Positions 1-9,545 of a stretch of DNA of 64,000 nt are shown one piece after another. Origin of the DNA: Nocardioides mangrovi (GTDB lineage Bacteria > Actinomycetota > Actinomycetes > Propionibacteriales > Nocardioidaceae); NCBI RefSeq assembly GCF_020073815.1, contig NZ_JAIQZJ010000003.1, forward strand, positions 186,001 through 250,000, in the 5' to 3' direction. Below the pieces are notes generated by a model. It ran no database searches, was not told the DNA's origin, and saw nothing but the letters and a program-made list of their open reading frames with translations. Position numbers and translations under genes: made by a program. Every line of letters begins with the position of its first letter. Positions within the stretch are counted from its first letter, which is position 1.

Positions 1-560
1 TCGGCCGCGCGCTCGCCCGCACCCACGCCGCGGGCGCCCCCTGCTTCGGCCTCGACCGCGACGGCTCCCCCGACTCCTACATCGGCCGGCTGCCGCTGCC
101 CAACCGGCCCGCCGACACCTGGGCCGAGTTCTACGCCGTGCGCCGGGTGCTGCCCTACCTCAAGCTCGCCCGCGACCGCGGCCACGCCGACGGCGAGCAC
201 GCCGCCGCCATCGAGGCCGTCGTCGGCCGGCTGCCCGACCTGCTCCCGGACGAGCCGCCCGCGCGGCTGCACGGCGACCTCTGGAACGGCAACGTGCTCT
301 GGGGTCTCGACGGCCAGGCGTGGCTGATCGACCCGGCGGCGTACGGCGGCCACCGCGAGGTCGACCTCGCCATGCTCGCCCTCTTCGGGCTGCCGCACCT
401 GCCCCGCGTGCTCGACGCCTACCTCGAGGAGACGCCGCTCGCCGACGGGTGGGAGGACCGGGTCGCCCTGCACCAGCTCTTCCCGCTCCTGGTGCACGCC
501 TGCCACTTCGGCGGCGGCTATGCCGCCCGGGCCGCCGAGGTGGCGGCTCAGTACACGTGA
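1..560 (+). CDS. Fructosamine kinase family protein (5' end missing)
   Basis: The reading frame is open from base 3 and its start lies before the window, so only the C-terminal ~185 residues are seen. The phosphotransferase core is clear: [11 protein letters not shown] (catalytic loop with the HGDLWxGN signature of fructosamine/ketosamine-3-kinases) followed by [18 protein letters not shown], whose Asp is the metal-binding DPA aspartate. These kinases phosphorylate ketosamines on glycated proteins so that the adduct falls off. The gene ends 46 nt before the response regulator; the gap carries a candidate regulator box, so the two are probably separate units. Family assignment is firm; the substrate is not known. 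Confidence 0.85.
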   Translation, partial: GRALARTHAAGAPCFGLDRDGSPDSYIGRLPLPNRPADTWAEFYAVRRVLPYLKLARDRGHADGEHAAAIEAVVGRLPDLLPDEPPARLHGDLWNGNVLWGLDGQAWLIDPAAYGGHREVDLAMLALFGLPHLPRVLDAYLEETPLADGWEDRVALHQLFPLLVHACHFGGGYAARAAEVAAQYT

Positions 561-567
561 CTGCCGT

Positions 568-586
568 TCTCAGACCGGGTTCAGGC
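568..586 (+). promoter_or_regulatory. Candidate MprA-type box (8-3-8 direct repeat)
   Basis: Two similar octamers, TCTCAGAC (568-575) and GTTCAGGC (579-586), lie in direct orientation with a 3-nt spacer, an 11-bp period, 20 nt before the GTG start of the response regulator. As I recall it, the MprA box of mycobacteria has the same 8-3-8 layout and autoregulates mprAB. The site is therefore a plausible autoregulatory operator. The short length makes chance a real alternative. Confidence 0.4.
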
Positions 587-606
587 TCGGCTGGCAGAGT
601 GGCCCC

Positions 607-1310
<704 letters not shown>

Positions 1311-1314
<4 letters not shown>

Positions 1315-2714
1315 CCGTCTTCCCCACCGTGGGACCCGACGGTCGATGGCACTACCGCCGGTCGCTCGCCTCCCGCGTCACCGTGCTCACCGCGCTGGCC
1401 GCCGGCGCCACCGTCGCGCTGGTCGCGTTCGGCGCCTACGTCACGGTGCGCATGCAGCTCACGGCCACGACCGACGACTCGCTGATCCACCGCGCCGAGA
1501 CCGCGTCCGCCGAGCTGTGCCAGAGCGGGTCGGTGACCACGGCGTTCCAGCAGGCCGCGAACGTGTGGGTGGCCTGCTTCCTCCAGAACAACCCGAAGGG
1601 GGTCAGCAGCGACCCCAACGTCCCGTTCGAGCTCGGTAGCCCCGAGGTCAAGGTCTGGCAGGGCGACACGCACGAGTCGGTCCGCACCATCATCGGCACG
1701 GACGGCAGCCGCTGGCGCGTGGTCGCCGTGCACCACGACACCGGCGAGACCATCATGCTGGCGCAGTCGCTGGACTCGCAGGAGGACCTGCTCCGCAAGC
1801 TCGGCCTGGTCATGTTCCTCTTCGGCGCGGCCGGCGTGATCGCGGCCGGCATGGCCGGCTGGGCGGTGGCCCGCAACGGGCTCCGGCCCGTGCGCCGGCT
1901 GACCACCTCGGTCGAGGACATCGCCCGCACCGAGGACCTCACCCCGCTGCCGATCGAGGGCGACGACGAGATCGCCCGCCTGGCCACGGCGTTCAACCAG
2001 ATGCTCACCGCGCTCGCGGCGTCCCGTGACCGCCAGCGCCAGCTGGTCGCCGACGCCGGGCACGAGCTGCGCACCCCGCTCACCTCGCTGCGCACCAACA
2101 TCGACCTGCTCAGCCAGGCCGACGAGACCGGCGGACTGATCCCGCCCGAGGCCCGCGCCGAGCTGCTCGACGACGTCCGCGCGCAGATCGAGGAGCTGAC
2201 CACCCTCATCGGCGACCTGGTCGAGCTCGCCCGCGACGAGCCGCTCACCCACGTCGTCGAGCCGGTCGACCTGCCCGAGGTGCTCGACCGGGCCGTCGCC
2301 CGGGTCCGCCGCCGGGCCACCGGCATCGCCATCGAGGTCGAGACCGAGCCCTGGTACGTCGTCGGCGAGAGCGCCGGCCTCGAGCGTGCGATCACCAACC
2401 TGCTCGACAACGCCGCCAAGTGGAGCCCGTCCGGCGGCACCATCCACGTCCGGCTCGCCGAGGGCGTGCTCAGCGTGGACGACGAGGGACCGGGCATCGC
2501 CGAGGAGGACCGACCGCACGTGTTCGACCGCTTCTACCGGGCGCGCGAGTCCCGCTCGATGCCGGGCTCCGGCCTCGGCCTGTCCATCGTGCGCCAGGCC
2601 GTCGAGCGGCACGCCGGCTCGGTGCACGTCGACGAGTCGCCGTACGGCGGCGCCCGCCTCGTCATGTCCCTGCCCGGTGCCCGCACCCCCGTACCCGACT
2701 GGACCCCCGCCTGA
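1311..2714 (+). CDS. mprB: MprB-like sensor histidine kinase
   Basis: 467 residues, GTG start inside the stop of the regulator gene. Order: cytoplasmic tail, transmembrane helix about 24-46, a short extracytoplasmic sensor region (about 47-160), second helix about 163-187, HAMP about 188-240, HisKA with phosphoacceptor His251 in [10 protein letters not shown], then HATPase with the N box [17 protein letters not shown] and GSGLGLSI. All catalytic motifs are intact. The partner is the adjacent response regulator. The next gene, a lipoprotein, starts on the last base of this stop codon and may be a regulon member or accessory sensor. Confidence 0.92.
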
Positions 2715-3268
2715 TGCGCACGCCCACTCGCGCGGCCGCCCTCGTGCTGGCCGCCGTCCTCGCCACGTCCCTGTCCGCCTGCAGCTCCTCCGACGGCTCC
2801 GACGGCTCGGCGTCCGACGCCGCGTCCGAGGCGGCCGGGGTCGGCTGGACGCCGTGCGACGGGATCACCGCCGCCGAGGTGAGCCGGATCGCGGGCGAGA
2901 AGCTCACCATGCAGACCGGCACCGCCGACTCGCCGCGTTGCGCGTTCCTGCCGAAGCAGAAGGGCGACGCGGCCTTCGAGGTCAGCTACGTCTTCTACGA
3001 CGGCGGCCTGGATGCCGCGCTCGACGCGATGGGCTCGGCCAGCGACCAGCTGAGGTCGATCGACGTCGACGGGGCAACGTCCGCCCGGATCGCGGTGCGT
3101 ACCAAGAAGAACGCCGCGGCCGTCACCGGCTTCGTCGAGACCGAGGGTCTCGTGCAGAGCGTCAACGCCGCCCAGCTCGCGCCGTACGACGAGGACGACC
3201 TGGTCGCGGTGACCAAGGCGCTGCTCGCGACCCTGGCCGCCGCCGCGCCGGACCCGAGCGACGCCTAG
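2714..3268 (+). CDS. Small lipoprotein, DUF3558-like
   Basis: 184 residues. The N-terminus is a lipoprotein signal with a lipobox ending LSAC (Cys23), followed by a Ser/Asp-rich linker, so the protein should be tethered to the outer face of the membrane. The body has paired cysteines (WTPCDGIT and PRCAFLP) and a short beta-rich pattern resembling DUF3558 lipoproteins of actinobacteria. Its ATG overlaps the kinase stop by one base, so it is expressed with the two-component system and may act with the sensor; that role is inference. No enzymatic motif is visible. Confidence 0.75.
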   Translation: MRTPTRAAALVLAAVLATSLSACSSSDGSDGSASDAASEAAGVGWTPCDGITAAEVSRIAGEKLTMQTGTADSPRCAFLPKQKGDAAFEVSYVFYDGGLDAALDAMGSASDQLRSIDVDGATSARIAVRTKKNAAAVTGFVETEGLVQSVNAAQLAPYDEDDLVAVTKALLATLAAAAPDPSDA

Positions 3269-3300
3269 GTGTCGTTTCCCGCAACCGCCACAATGGCGCC

Positions 3301-4161
3301 GTGACCGCCACCCCGTTCGACCGCACCGACGTCGCCTACTTCCGCAAGGACGGCGACACCCTGCTCCCGAACCAGCCCGCGTGCAGCATGTGGAGCGACG
3401 ACCAGATGCACGGCGTCGCCCTCAGCGGCGCGCTGGCGCGGGCCGCCGAGCAGCAGCTCGCCGCGGTGGACCGGCCCGAGCTGATCCCCGCGCGGTGGAC
3501 CGTCGACCTCTTCAAGCCGGCGCGGATGCAGCCGTGCTCGTTCAACACCGAGGTCGTGCGCGAGGGCTCGCGGATCTGCCTGGTCGACGTGACGATGACC
3601 CAGCACGGCCAGCGGGTCGCGCGCGCCTCGGCGACCTTCCTCAAGCCGACAGCGGCCGCGCCCGGCGAGGTCTGGGAGCCGGCCGAGCGGCCGTCCCCGC
3701 CGCCGCTCGACGTGGCTCCGCCGGCGACCAGCGCGCACGTGCCCTTCTTCCGCTCCGACAGCGCGTGGTCGCAGGACTTCCGCGAGCACCAGAACGCCGG
3801 GCGCAAGGCGTCGTGGAACAGCTCCTTCCCGGTCGTCGCGGGCGAGCGGCTGACCGGCTTCCAGGCGGCCGCCGCGATCGCCGACGGCGCCAGCATGGTC
3901 ACCAACTGGGGCACCGGCGGCGTGGAGTACATCAACACCGACATCGCCCTGACCCTCGCCCGGCCGCCGGCCGGCACCGAGATCGGGCTGCTCGCCACCG
4001 ACCGGGTCGAGCACGACGGGATCGCCGTCGGGACGGCGACGATGTACGACCGGGAGGGGCCGCTCGGCACGGTGATCGTGGCGGCGCTGGCCAACGCCGG
4101 CCGGACGGTCAACCTCTCCGGCGTGGAGTACACCGACGACGGCGAGCGCCGGCAGGTGTGA
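3301..4161 (+). CDS. Acyl-CoA thioesterase family protein (double hotdog)
   Basis: 286 residues from GTG 3301. The N-terminal half (SMWSDDQMHGVALSGALARA, then RWTVDLFKPAR) and the C-terminal half (GASMVTNWGTGGVEYINTDI, then RPPAGTEIGLLATD) fit the two hotdog folds of the TesB-like thioesterase superfamily. Such proteins hydrolyse acyl-CoA to free acid and CoA in the cytoplasm. It sits alone between the two-component operon and the convergent zwf gene, 14 nt away. Family level is solid; acyl chain preference cannot be told. Confidence 0.8.
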   Translation: MTATPFDRTDVAYFRKDGDTLLPNQPACSMWSDDQMHGVALSGALARAAEQQLAAVDRPELIPARWTVDLFKPARMQPCSFNTEVVREGSRICLVDVTMTQHGQRVARASATFLKPTAAAPGEVWEPAERPSPPPLDVAPPATSAHVPFFRSDSAWSQDFREHQNAGRKASWNSSFPVVAGERLTGFQAAAAIADGASMVTNWGTGGVEYINTDIALTLARPPAGTEIGLLATDRVEHDGIAVGTATMYDREGPLGTVIVAALANAGRTVNLSGVEYTDDGERRQV

Positions 4162-4175
4162 GCAGGGGCGAGCGC

Positions 4176-5621
4176 CTACTGGCCCATCACGTTGTGCTCG
4201 CGCCACGAGCGCTCGAACGGCAGCCGCCAGGCATGCGGCGCCACGAGCTGGTGGATCGCGTTGGGTCCCCACGATCCGGGTGAGTAGACGCGCACCGGCG
4301 GGGGGTTCTGGATCAGCGGCGCGGACTTCTCCCACAGCGTCTCGATGCCCTCGGCGGTGGTGAAGAGCGTGTGGTCGCCGCGCAGCGCGTCGTAGATGAG
4401 CCGCTCGTAGGCCTCGAGGACGGCGTACGCCGAGGAGGTCTCGTGCGTCGCGAACTGCATGGAGAGCTTCTCGAGCTTCATGCCCGGCCCGGGCCGCTTG
4501 CCGTAGAAGGACAGCGACATCTTCGACTGGTCGGCGAGGTCGAAGGTGAGGTGGTCGGGACCCTGGGTACCCGCGTTGGAGCCGGCCGGGAACATCGTCA
4601 GCGGCGGCTCCTTGAACGCGATCGAGATGATCCGCGCGCCCTCGGCCATCTTCTTGCCGGTGCGCAGGTAGAAGGGCACGCCCGCCCAGCGCCAGTTGTC
4701 GATCTCGACCTTGAGCGCCACGAACGTCTCGGTGTCGGAGTCGTCGGCCGTCTCGTCGTGGTCGCGGTAGCCGGCGTACTGGCCGCGCACGACGTTGTGC
4801 GGCTCGAGCGGCCGCATCGAGCGGAAGACCTTGAGCTTCTCGTCGCTGATCGGGTCGGGCGCCAGGGACGTCGGCGGCTCCATCGCCATGAACGCCAGCA
4901 CCTGCATGAGGTGGGTGACCACCATGTCGCGGTAGGCGCCCGTGCTCTCGTAGAAGCGGGTGCGGTCCTCGAGGCCGAGGGTCTCGGGAACGTCGATCTG
5001 GACGTGGTCGATGAAGTTGCGGTTCCAGATCGGCTCGAAGAGACCGTTGGCGAAGCGGAAGGCGAGGATGTTCTGGGCCGCCTCCTTGCCGAGGAAGTGG
5101 TCGATCCGGAAGATCTGGCTCTCGTCGAAGACCTGGTGGAGCCGCTCGTTGAGCTCGACCGCGGTCTTGAGGTCGGTGCCGAAGGGCTTCTCCATCACGA
5201 TCCGCGACTGCTTGACCAGGCCGGCGGCGTCGAGCTGGTGGACGACGTCGAGGGCGGCCTTCGGCGGCACGCTCAGGTAGTGGAGGAAGTCGACCGGGCG
5301 GCCGCCGCGGGCGAGCTCGCTCTCCGCGGCCCGGACCGCGTCGGCGAGCGCGGGCGGGCCGGCCATGTGGGGCACGAAGCTCAGCAGCGCGGCGAACTCG
5401 TCCCAGCGCGCGTCCTGCTGCCCGTGCTTCCCGAACTCGTGACAGGCCTGGCGGGCGATGTCGACGAACTGCTCGGTGTCGATGTCGTCCATCGAGGTTC
5501 CGACGATCCGGGAGTCGTCGATCAGGCCCGCCTGCCACAGGTGCATCAGCCCAGGCAGCAGCTTGCGCTTGGCCAGGTCGCCCGTGGCGCCGAACAGCAC
5601 GATGACGTGTCCGTTCTCCAT
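4176..5621 (-). CDS. zwf: Glucose-6-phosphate dehydrogenase
   Basis: 481 residues, normal length. It oxidises glucose 6-phosphate to 6-phosphogluconolactone with NADP+, the entry to the oxidative pentose phosphate pathway. The nucleotide-binding GATGDLAKRKL motif is at 11-21, EKPFG at about 144-148 and the substrate-site signature RIDHFLGKE at 172-180; PFYLRTGK is further on. It lies 34 nt downstream of pabB in the same direction, so it could be read from the pabAB transcript. None of the usual neighbours (opcA, tal, tkt, pgl) is present, so this may be a second copy in the genome. Confidence 0.95.
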   Translation of the reverse strand: MENGHVIVLFGATGDLAKRKLLPGLMHLWQAGLIDDSRIVGTSMDDIDTEQFVDIARQACHEFGKHGQQDARWDEFAALLSFVPHMAGPPALADAVRAAESELARGGRPVDFLHYLSVPPKAALDVVHQLDAAGLVKQSRIVMEKPFGTDLKTAVELNERLHQVFDESQIFRIDHFLGKEAAQNILAFRFANGLFEPIWNRNFIDHVQIDVPETLGLEDRTRFYESTGAYRDMVVTHLMQVLAFMAMEPPTSLAPDPISDEKLKVFRSMRPLEPHNVVRGQYAGYRDHDETADDSDTETFVALKVEIDNWRWAGVPFYLRTGKKMAEGARIISIAFKEPPLTMFPAGSNAGTQGPDHLTFDLADQSKMSLSFYGKRPGPGMKLEKLSMQFATHETSSAYAVLEAYERLIYDALRGDHTLFTTAEGIETLWEKSAPLIQNPPPVRVYSPGSWGPNAIHQLVAPHAWRLPFERSWREHNVMGQ

Positions 5622-5655
5622 GCCCCCACCGTAGTCACCTGCGGTTACAGGGTGA

Positions 5656-6933
5656 TCAACGCCGATCGAAAACCCGGAGCAGCCGGTCGGCCTTCCAGCC
5701 GGCCTCGGCGTACTCCTCGGCGACGTCGGAGCGCACCGTGATGCCGCCGCCGGTGCCGAGGCTCCACCGGCCGTCGCCGGTGGTCGTCAGGCTGCGGATG
5801 ACCACGCCGAGGTCGGCGCGGCCGTCGGCGCTGACCCAGCCGAAGGCGCCGGCGTACACCCCGCGCGGGCTGTCCTCGACCTCCTCGATGACCTGCATGG
5901 TGCGCAGCTTGGGCGCGCCCGTCATCGATCCCGCGGGGAAGAGCGCGCGCAGCGCGGCGACGGTGGTGACGTCGTCGCGGAGCCGGCCGCGGACGGTGCT
6001 GACCAGCTGGTGCACGCTCTCGTAGGACTCCACCTCCATCAGGAGCGGGGTGGCGACACTGCCCGGCGCGCAGACCATCGAGAGGTCGTTGCGCAGCAGG
6101 TCGACGATCATCAGGTTCTCGGCGCGGAACTTCGGGTCGTCGCGCAGCCTGGTGCGCTGCTCCTCGTCGCTCGCGGGCGTGCTGCCGCGGGGCGTGGTGC
6201 CCTTGATCGGCTTGGTCTCCAGCGTCCGGTCGGCGGTGATCAGCGCGTAGCGCTCCGGGCTGCTGCTGAGCAGCCACGCCTCCGCCCCAGGCACGTCGTG
6301 CTGCAGGAAGCCGGCGTACGGCGCGGGGTTGAGCTCGCGCAGGCGCAGGTACGCCGTCACCGGGTCGACCTCGCTCTCCCGCTGCTCGCGGTAGGTGAGG
6401 TTGACCTCGTAGCTGTTGCCCGCCCGCAGGTGCTCCTGGACCCGGTCGAAGGCGGCGGTGTAGGCCGGGGGAGTTTCATCGGCCGGCCGATGAAACTCCT
6501 GCCGGGACGATGAAGCTTCGTCGTCCCGGCGTGAGATCTGTCGGCCGGCCGATGAAACTCCCTCGTGCTCGAACAGCCGGACGTGGTGCGGCCGCATCCA
6601 GACGGCGTCGGGCAGGTCGGAGCCGACGAGGGCGGGGAGGTCGGGGCGGCAGGCGTAGCCGAGGTACCCGAACCACTGGGCGTCGGGCGGGCCGGCGGCC
6701 AGCTCGGCGGCGAGGACGTCGAAAACGTCGTCCCCGACGACCTCCGAGCGCCCGCCGGCATGGCGGCGCACGACGCGGGCGCCGGCGTCGTAGGAGATCG
6801 AGACGTCGTCGGGGTCGAGCCAGCCGACCAGCGAGCGGCGGCCGGACCACTCGCGGGCGCCGCCGCCGTCGAGCCAGAAGCAGCGGGGGTGGTCGGCGGC
6901 GACGGACCGGAAGAACGGGACGGGATCCGTCAC
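5656..6933 (-). CDS. pabB: Aminodeoxychorismate synthase component I with palindromic-repeat insert
   Basis: 425 residues, GTG start overlapping pabA by 4 nt. It aminates chorismate to 4-amino-4-deoxychorismate for folate, using ammonia from PabA. Family motifs are present: AGNSYEVNLTYR, AYAGFLQ-type core (PAPYAGFLQHDV), LSSSPERY, ETKPIKGTTPRG and GSMTGAPKLRTM. Residues about 124-155 (GVSSAGRQISRRDDEASS through EFHRPADETP) are not PabB-like; they are the translation of a composite palindromic repeat (6470-6561) placed in the linker before the chorismate-binding domain. The reading frame stays open, so the enzyme is probably functional with an extra surface loop. An untouched relative should lack about 30 residues here. 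Confidence 0.92.
   Translation of the reverse strand: MTDPVPFFRSVAADHPRCFWLDGGGAREWSGRRSLVGWLDPDDVSISYDAGARVVRRHAGGRSEVVGDDVFDVLAAELAAGPPDAQWFGYLGYACRPDLPALVGSDLPDAVWMRPHHVRLFEHEGVSSAGRQISRRDDEASSSRQEFHRPADETPPAYTAAFDRVQEHLRAGNSYEVNLTYREQRESEVDPVTAYLRLRELNPAPYAGFLQHDVPGAEAWLLSSSPERYALITADRTLETKPIKGTTPRGSTPASDEEQRTRLRDDPKFRAENLMIVDLLRNDLSMVCAPGSVATPLLMEVESYESVHQLVSTVRGRLRDDVTTVAALRALFPAGSMTGAPKLRTMQVIEEVEDSPRGVYAGAFGWVSADGRADLGVVIRSLTTTGDGRWSLGTGGGITVRSDVAEEYAEAGWKADRLLRVFDRR
6470..6499. repeat. Perfect 30-bp palindrome inside pabB
   Basis: Each half reads GGAGTTTCATCGGCC followed by its exact reverse complement. The inner 28 bp (6471-6498) occur unchanged at 37570-37597. On the pabB transcript it would form a 15-bp hairpin; in the protein it reads EFHRPADET. 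Confidence 0.95.
6501..6530. repeat. Second near-perfect 30-bp palindrome inside pabB
   Basis: Arms GCCGGGACGA and TCGTCCCGGC pair perfectly around a TGAAGCTTCG core, with a single mismatched pair. It follows the first palindrome after one base and shares the GATGAAnCT word with it, so it may be a diverged relative or a nested part of the same element. Confidence 0.85.
6541..6561. repeat. Partial copy of the pabB palindrome
   Basis: TCGGCCGGCCGATGAAACTC and one further C repeat the right three quarters of the palindrome at 6470-6499 in direct orientation. With the two other blocks it makes a ~92-bp composite insert whose length keeps the pabB frame. Confidence 0.85.
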
Positions 6934-7499
6934 GACCGCCCCAGGAAGTTGGCCACCAGCGCGGTGCCGTGCTCGGAGAGGACCGACTCGGGGTGGAACT
7001 GCACGCCCTCGAGCGGCAGCGACCGGTGCCGCACCCCCATCACGACACCATCCTCGGCGCGGGCCGTGACCTCGAGCGCGGGCGGCACGTCGAGGGCCGC
7101 GAGCGAGTGGTAGCGGACGGCCTTCAGCGGTGACGGCAGGCCGGCGAAGACGCCGCGGCCGTCGTGGGTGACCTCGGCGACCTCACCATGGGCCGGCTCG
7201 ATGCGGTCGACGGTGCCGCCGTACGCCGTGACCAGCCCCTGCATGCCGAGGCAGACCCCGAGCACCGGGCGGGTGCCGGCGGTGAGGACCTCGCGGCCGA
7301 CGGCGAAGTCGGCGAGGACGTCGGGGCGACCGGGCCCGGGCGAGAGGACGACGTGGTCGAAGGCGAGCACCTCGGCGGCGGTGACCTCGTCGTGCTGCAC
7401 GACGGTCGGCAGCGTGCCGGTGACCGCGGCGACCAGGTGGACGAGGTTCCACGTGTAGGAGTCGTGGTGGTCGACCACGACCACGCGCGTCGCGATCAC
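6930..7499 (-). CDS. pabA: Aminodeoxychorismate synthase component II (glutamine amidotransferase)
   Basis: 189 residues, GTG start. Class I glutamine amidotransferase that supplies ammonia to PabB. The nucleophile is Cys83 in GVCLGMQG, and the triad partners are His169 and Glu171 in QFHPES; the oxyanion region SPGPGRP is at 53-59. The start is placed at the only good in-frame codon before VVVVDHHDSYTWNLV. It overlaps pabB by 4 nt, which fixes its role in folate rather than tryptophan synthesis with good likelihood. The usual His after CLG is Met, which I believe is tolerated in actinobacterial PabA. Confidence 0.88.
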   Translation of the reverse strand: MIATRVVVVDHHDSYTWNLVHLVAAVTGTLPTVVQHDEVTAAEVLAFDHVVLSPGPGRPDVLADFAVGREVLTAGTRPVLGVCLGMQGLVTAYGGTVDRIEPAHGEVAEVTHDGRGVFAGLPSPLKAVRYHSLAALDVPPALEVTARAEDGVVMGVRHRSLPLEGVQFHPESVLSEHGTALVANFLGRS

Positions 7500-7526
7500 G
7501 GGGTCAACCTACTCAGAAATAGCGGA

Positions 7527-7564
7527 GGGCCCGATGAAGCTGGGGGGCAGTCTTCACCGGGCCC
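7527..7564 (-). terminator. Hairpin after the anthranilate synthase gene
   Basis: GGGCCCG-A-TGAAG pairs with CTTCA-C-CGGGCCC around a 12-nt loop (7540-7551), 12 paired bases with one mismatch. It lies between the fused synthase stop and the pabA start on the same strand. Position and strength fit a terminator for the synthase transcript; there is no clean U tract, so factor-dependent or attenuator-like action is possible. Confidence 0.55.
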
Positions 7565-7597
7565 ATGAGCGGACTCCGCCGTAGTACGTGCCGGAGC

Positions 7598-9529
7598 CTA
7601 GCGGCCTGCCGAGTCGCTTGTCTCCCGAAACACCAGAAGGTCGGCGACGAGCTCGTGGAGCAGGTCGTAGCCGTGCTCGGTGAGGATGGATTCAGCGTGG
7701 AACTGGATGCCGCGGTAGTGCGGACCACGCACCAGGTGGATGTCACCGGTCTGGACATCTGCCTCGACCTCGACGCCCTCCGGCACCTCCGCGGAGCCGA
7801 CGCGACCGACGAACGTGTTGTAGAAGCCGACCCGCTCGGTGCGTCCGGAGATCTCGACCGGCGACTGCGTGCCCTGGAAGACGATGTCCTTGTAGGCCAG
7901 CGGCAGGCCCAGGTGGTGGCACAGCGCCTGGTGGCCCAGGCAGACGGCGAGGAACGGCCGCTCCGCCGCCATCAGCTCCGCGACCGCCGCACGCAGCTGC
8001 GCCATCTTCGGGTCGTCGCCGTCGCGGGGGTCGCCGGGACCCGGCCCGACGATCACCAGGTCGAAGCCGTCGAGCACACCCGGCGCGTAGTCCTCGTGGC
8101 GGACGACGGTCGAGGTCATGCCGAGCACGCCGAGGACGTGGCGCAGCATGTTCACGAAGTCGTCCTCGCCGTCGAGGATCACCACCGACTTGCCCCGGAG
8201 GCCCGGGTCCGGCGCAGCACCGCCCTGGTCGGTCAGCCAGAAGCGGGAGAGTCGGCGGTTGCGCTGGTTGAGGGTCAGCAGGACGTCCTCGTCGTTGACC
8301 AGCTCGGCGATGTCGGTCGTCGGCACCGGCGCCGGCTCGACCAGCCCGAAGGCGCTGAGGATGCCGCCGGCCTTGGCGTGCGTCTCCGCGACCTCGTACG
8401 CCGGGTCCGAGTCGCGCACCAGGGTCGCGCCGGCGGTGACCCGGAGCCGGCCGTCGAGCCCGACGTCGGCCGTGCGGATCACGATCGGGCTGTCCACGAT
8501 CGGGCCGCCCTTCTCGTCGCGACCCAGGATCGCCAGCGCGGCGCCGTAGTAGCCGCGGCCCTCGGTCTCGTAGCGGTGGATCAGCCGGCAGGCGTTCTCC
8601 ACCGGCGAGCCGGTCACGGTCGCGGCGTACATGGTGTCGCGCAGGACCTCGCGGGGGTCGCGGGCGGTGCGGCCGGCGAGGAGGTACTCGGTGTGCACGA
8701 GACGGCTCATCGGCTTGAGGAACGGGCCGAGCACCTGGCCGCCCTCGCTGCAGATGTCGCACATCATCTTGAGCTCCTCGTCGACGACCATGAAGAGCTC
8801 GTAGATCTCCTTCTCGTCGTGGAGGAAGTCGAGGAGCTGGCCCTTGACGTCACCCTCGCGAGGGATCCGGAAGGTGCCGCTGATCGGGTTCATCCGGACG
8901 TCGCCGTCGTGGATCGACACGTGCCGCTCGGGGCTCGCGCCCACGAGGTAGCGGTCACCGGTGAAGAAGACGAAGGTCCAGTAGGACCCGCGCTCGCGCT
9001 CGAGCAGCCGGCGGAAGACGGTCAGCGCCTTGTCGGCTCCCCAGTCGGCGACGGTGGCGCGGTAGTGGCGCCCGATCACCAGGTTGGCGCCCTCGCCCTG
9101 GCCGATCTCGTCGTCGATGATCGTGCGCACGAGCTTGCCGTACTCGTCGTCGTCGGTCTCGAAGCCGCCGCGGTCGGCGAACTCGATGCCGGTGTCGTCG
9201 ATCGCGTCCAGCACCTCGGCGACGGAGAACTCCAGCTCGGTCTCGACGTCGACCACGACGAGCGGGGTGCCGTCGTCGTGGGCCTCGAAGCCGCGCTCGC
9301 GCACCTGCCGGAACGGCACGGCGATGAGCCGGTCGGCGATGTGGCCGCCCTCGGGCACGCCCTCCTCGAGCGGGACGTCGAGGATCGACTCGACCACGCG
9401 TCGCGCGCCACCGACGACGCCGACCGTGGCGCGGTCACCGGCCCTGGTGGAGCGTCGGATGATCGCCCAGGCCTCGTGCCCCTGGACGGCCGCGATGGCT
9501 TCCCGGGCAGAGATCTGGTTCGTCGTCAT
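7598..9529 (-). CDS. Fused anthranilate / ADIC synthase (TrpE-TrpG, PhzE-like)
   Basis: 643 residues. The first ~415 residues are a chorismate-utilising synthase domain (SYWTFVFFTGDRYLVGASPE, MNPISGTFRIPR, TVTGSPVENACRLI) and the last ~195 a class I amidotransferase with the Cys of AVCLGHQALC and the HAES triad motif near the end. The fusion and the GSPVENACRLI motif, in place of GAPK, match the phenazine-type PhzE group, which makes 2-amino-2-deoxyisochorismate or anthranilate. Many actinobacteria keep such a protein without making phenazines, and there are no phenazine or trp genes here. It follows the GH5 gene by 16 nt. Product (anthranilate versus ADIC) cannot be settled from sequence alone. 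Confidence 0.82.
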   Translation of the reverse strand: MTTNQISAREAIAAVQGHEAWAIIRRSTRAGDRATVGVVGGARRVVESILDVPLEEGVPEGGHIADRLIAVPFRQVRERGFEAHDDGTPLVVVDVETELEFSVAEVLDAIDDTGIEFADRGGFETDDDEYGKLVRTIIDDEIGQGEGANLVIGRHYRATVADWGADKALTVFRRLLERERGSYWTFVFFTGDRYLVGASPERHVSIHDGDVRMNPISGTFRIPREGDVKGQLLDFLHDEKEIYELFMVVDEELKMMCDICSEGGQVLGPFLKPMSRLVHTEYLLAGRTARDPREVLRDTMYAATVTGSPVENACRLIHRYETEGRGYYGAALAILGRDEKGGPIVDSPIVIRTADVGLDGRLRVTAGATLVRDSDPAYEVAETHAKAGGILSAFGLVEPAPVPTTDIAELVNDEDVLLTLNQRNRRLSRFWLTDQGGAAPDPGLRGKSVVILDGEDDFVNMLRHVLGVLGMTSTVVRHEDYAPGVLDGFDLVIVGPGPGDPRDGDDPKMAQLRAAVAELMAAERPFLAVCLGHQALCHHLGLPLAYKDIVFQGTQSPVEISGRTERVGFYNTFVGRVGSAEVPEGVEVEADVQTGDIHLVRGPHYRGIQFHAESILTEHGYDLLHELVADLLVFRETSDSAGR

Positions 9530-9545
9530 GGACGAACTCTACGAG

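Noticed and set aside
6470..6561. pabB insert as a synthetic linker (it contains FseI, HindIII and BglII-type sites)
   Set aside because: The same palindrome occurs naturally at 37570 with different flanks, and the insert keeps the reading frame. The restriction sites follow from palindromic GC-rich sequence.
7500..7597. tRNA or trp leader peptide between pabA and the fused synthase
   Set aside because: No cloverleaf arms or Trp-codon leader; the hairpin lies after the synthase stop and fits a terminator.
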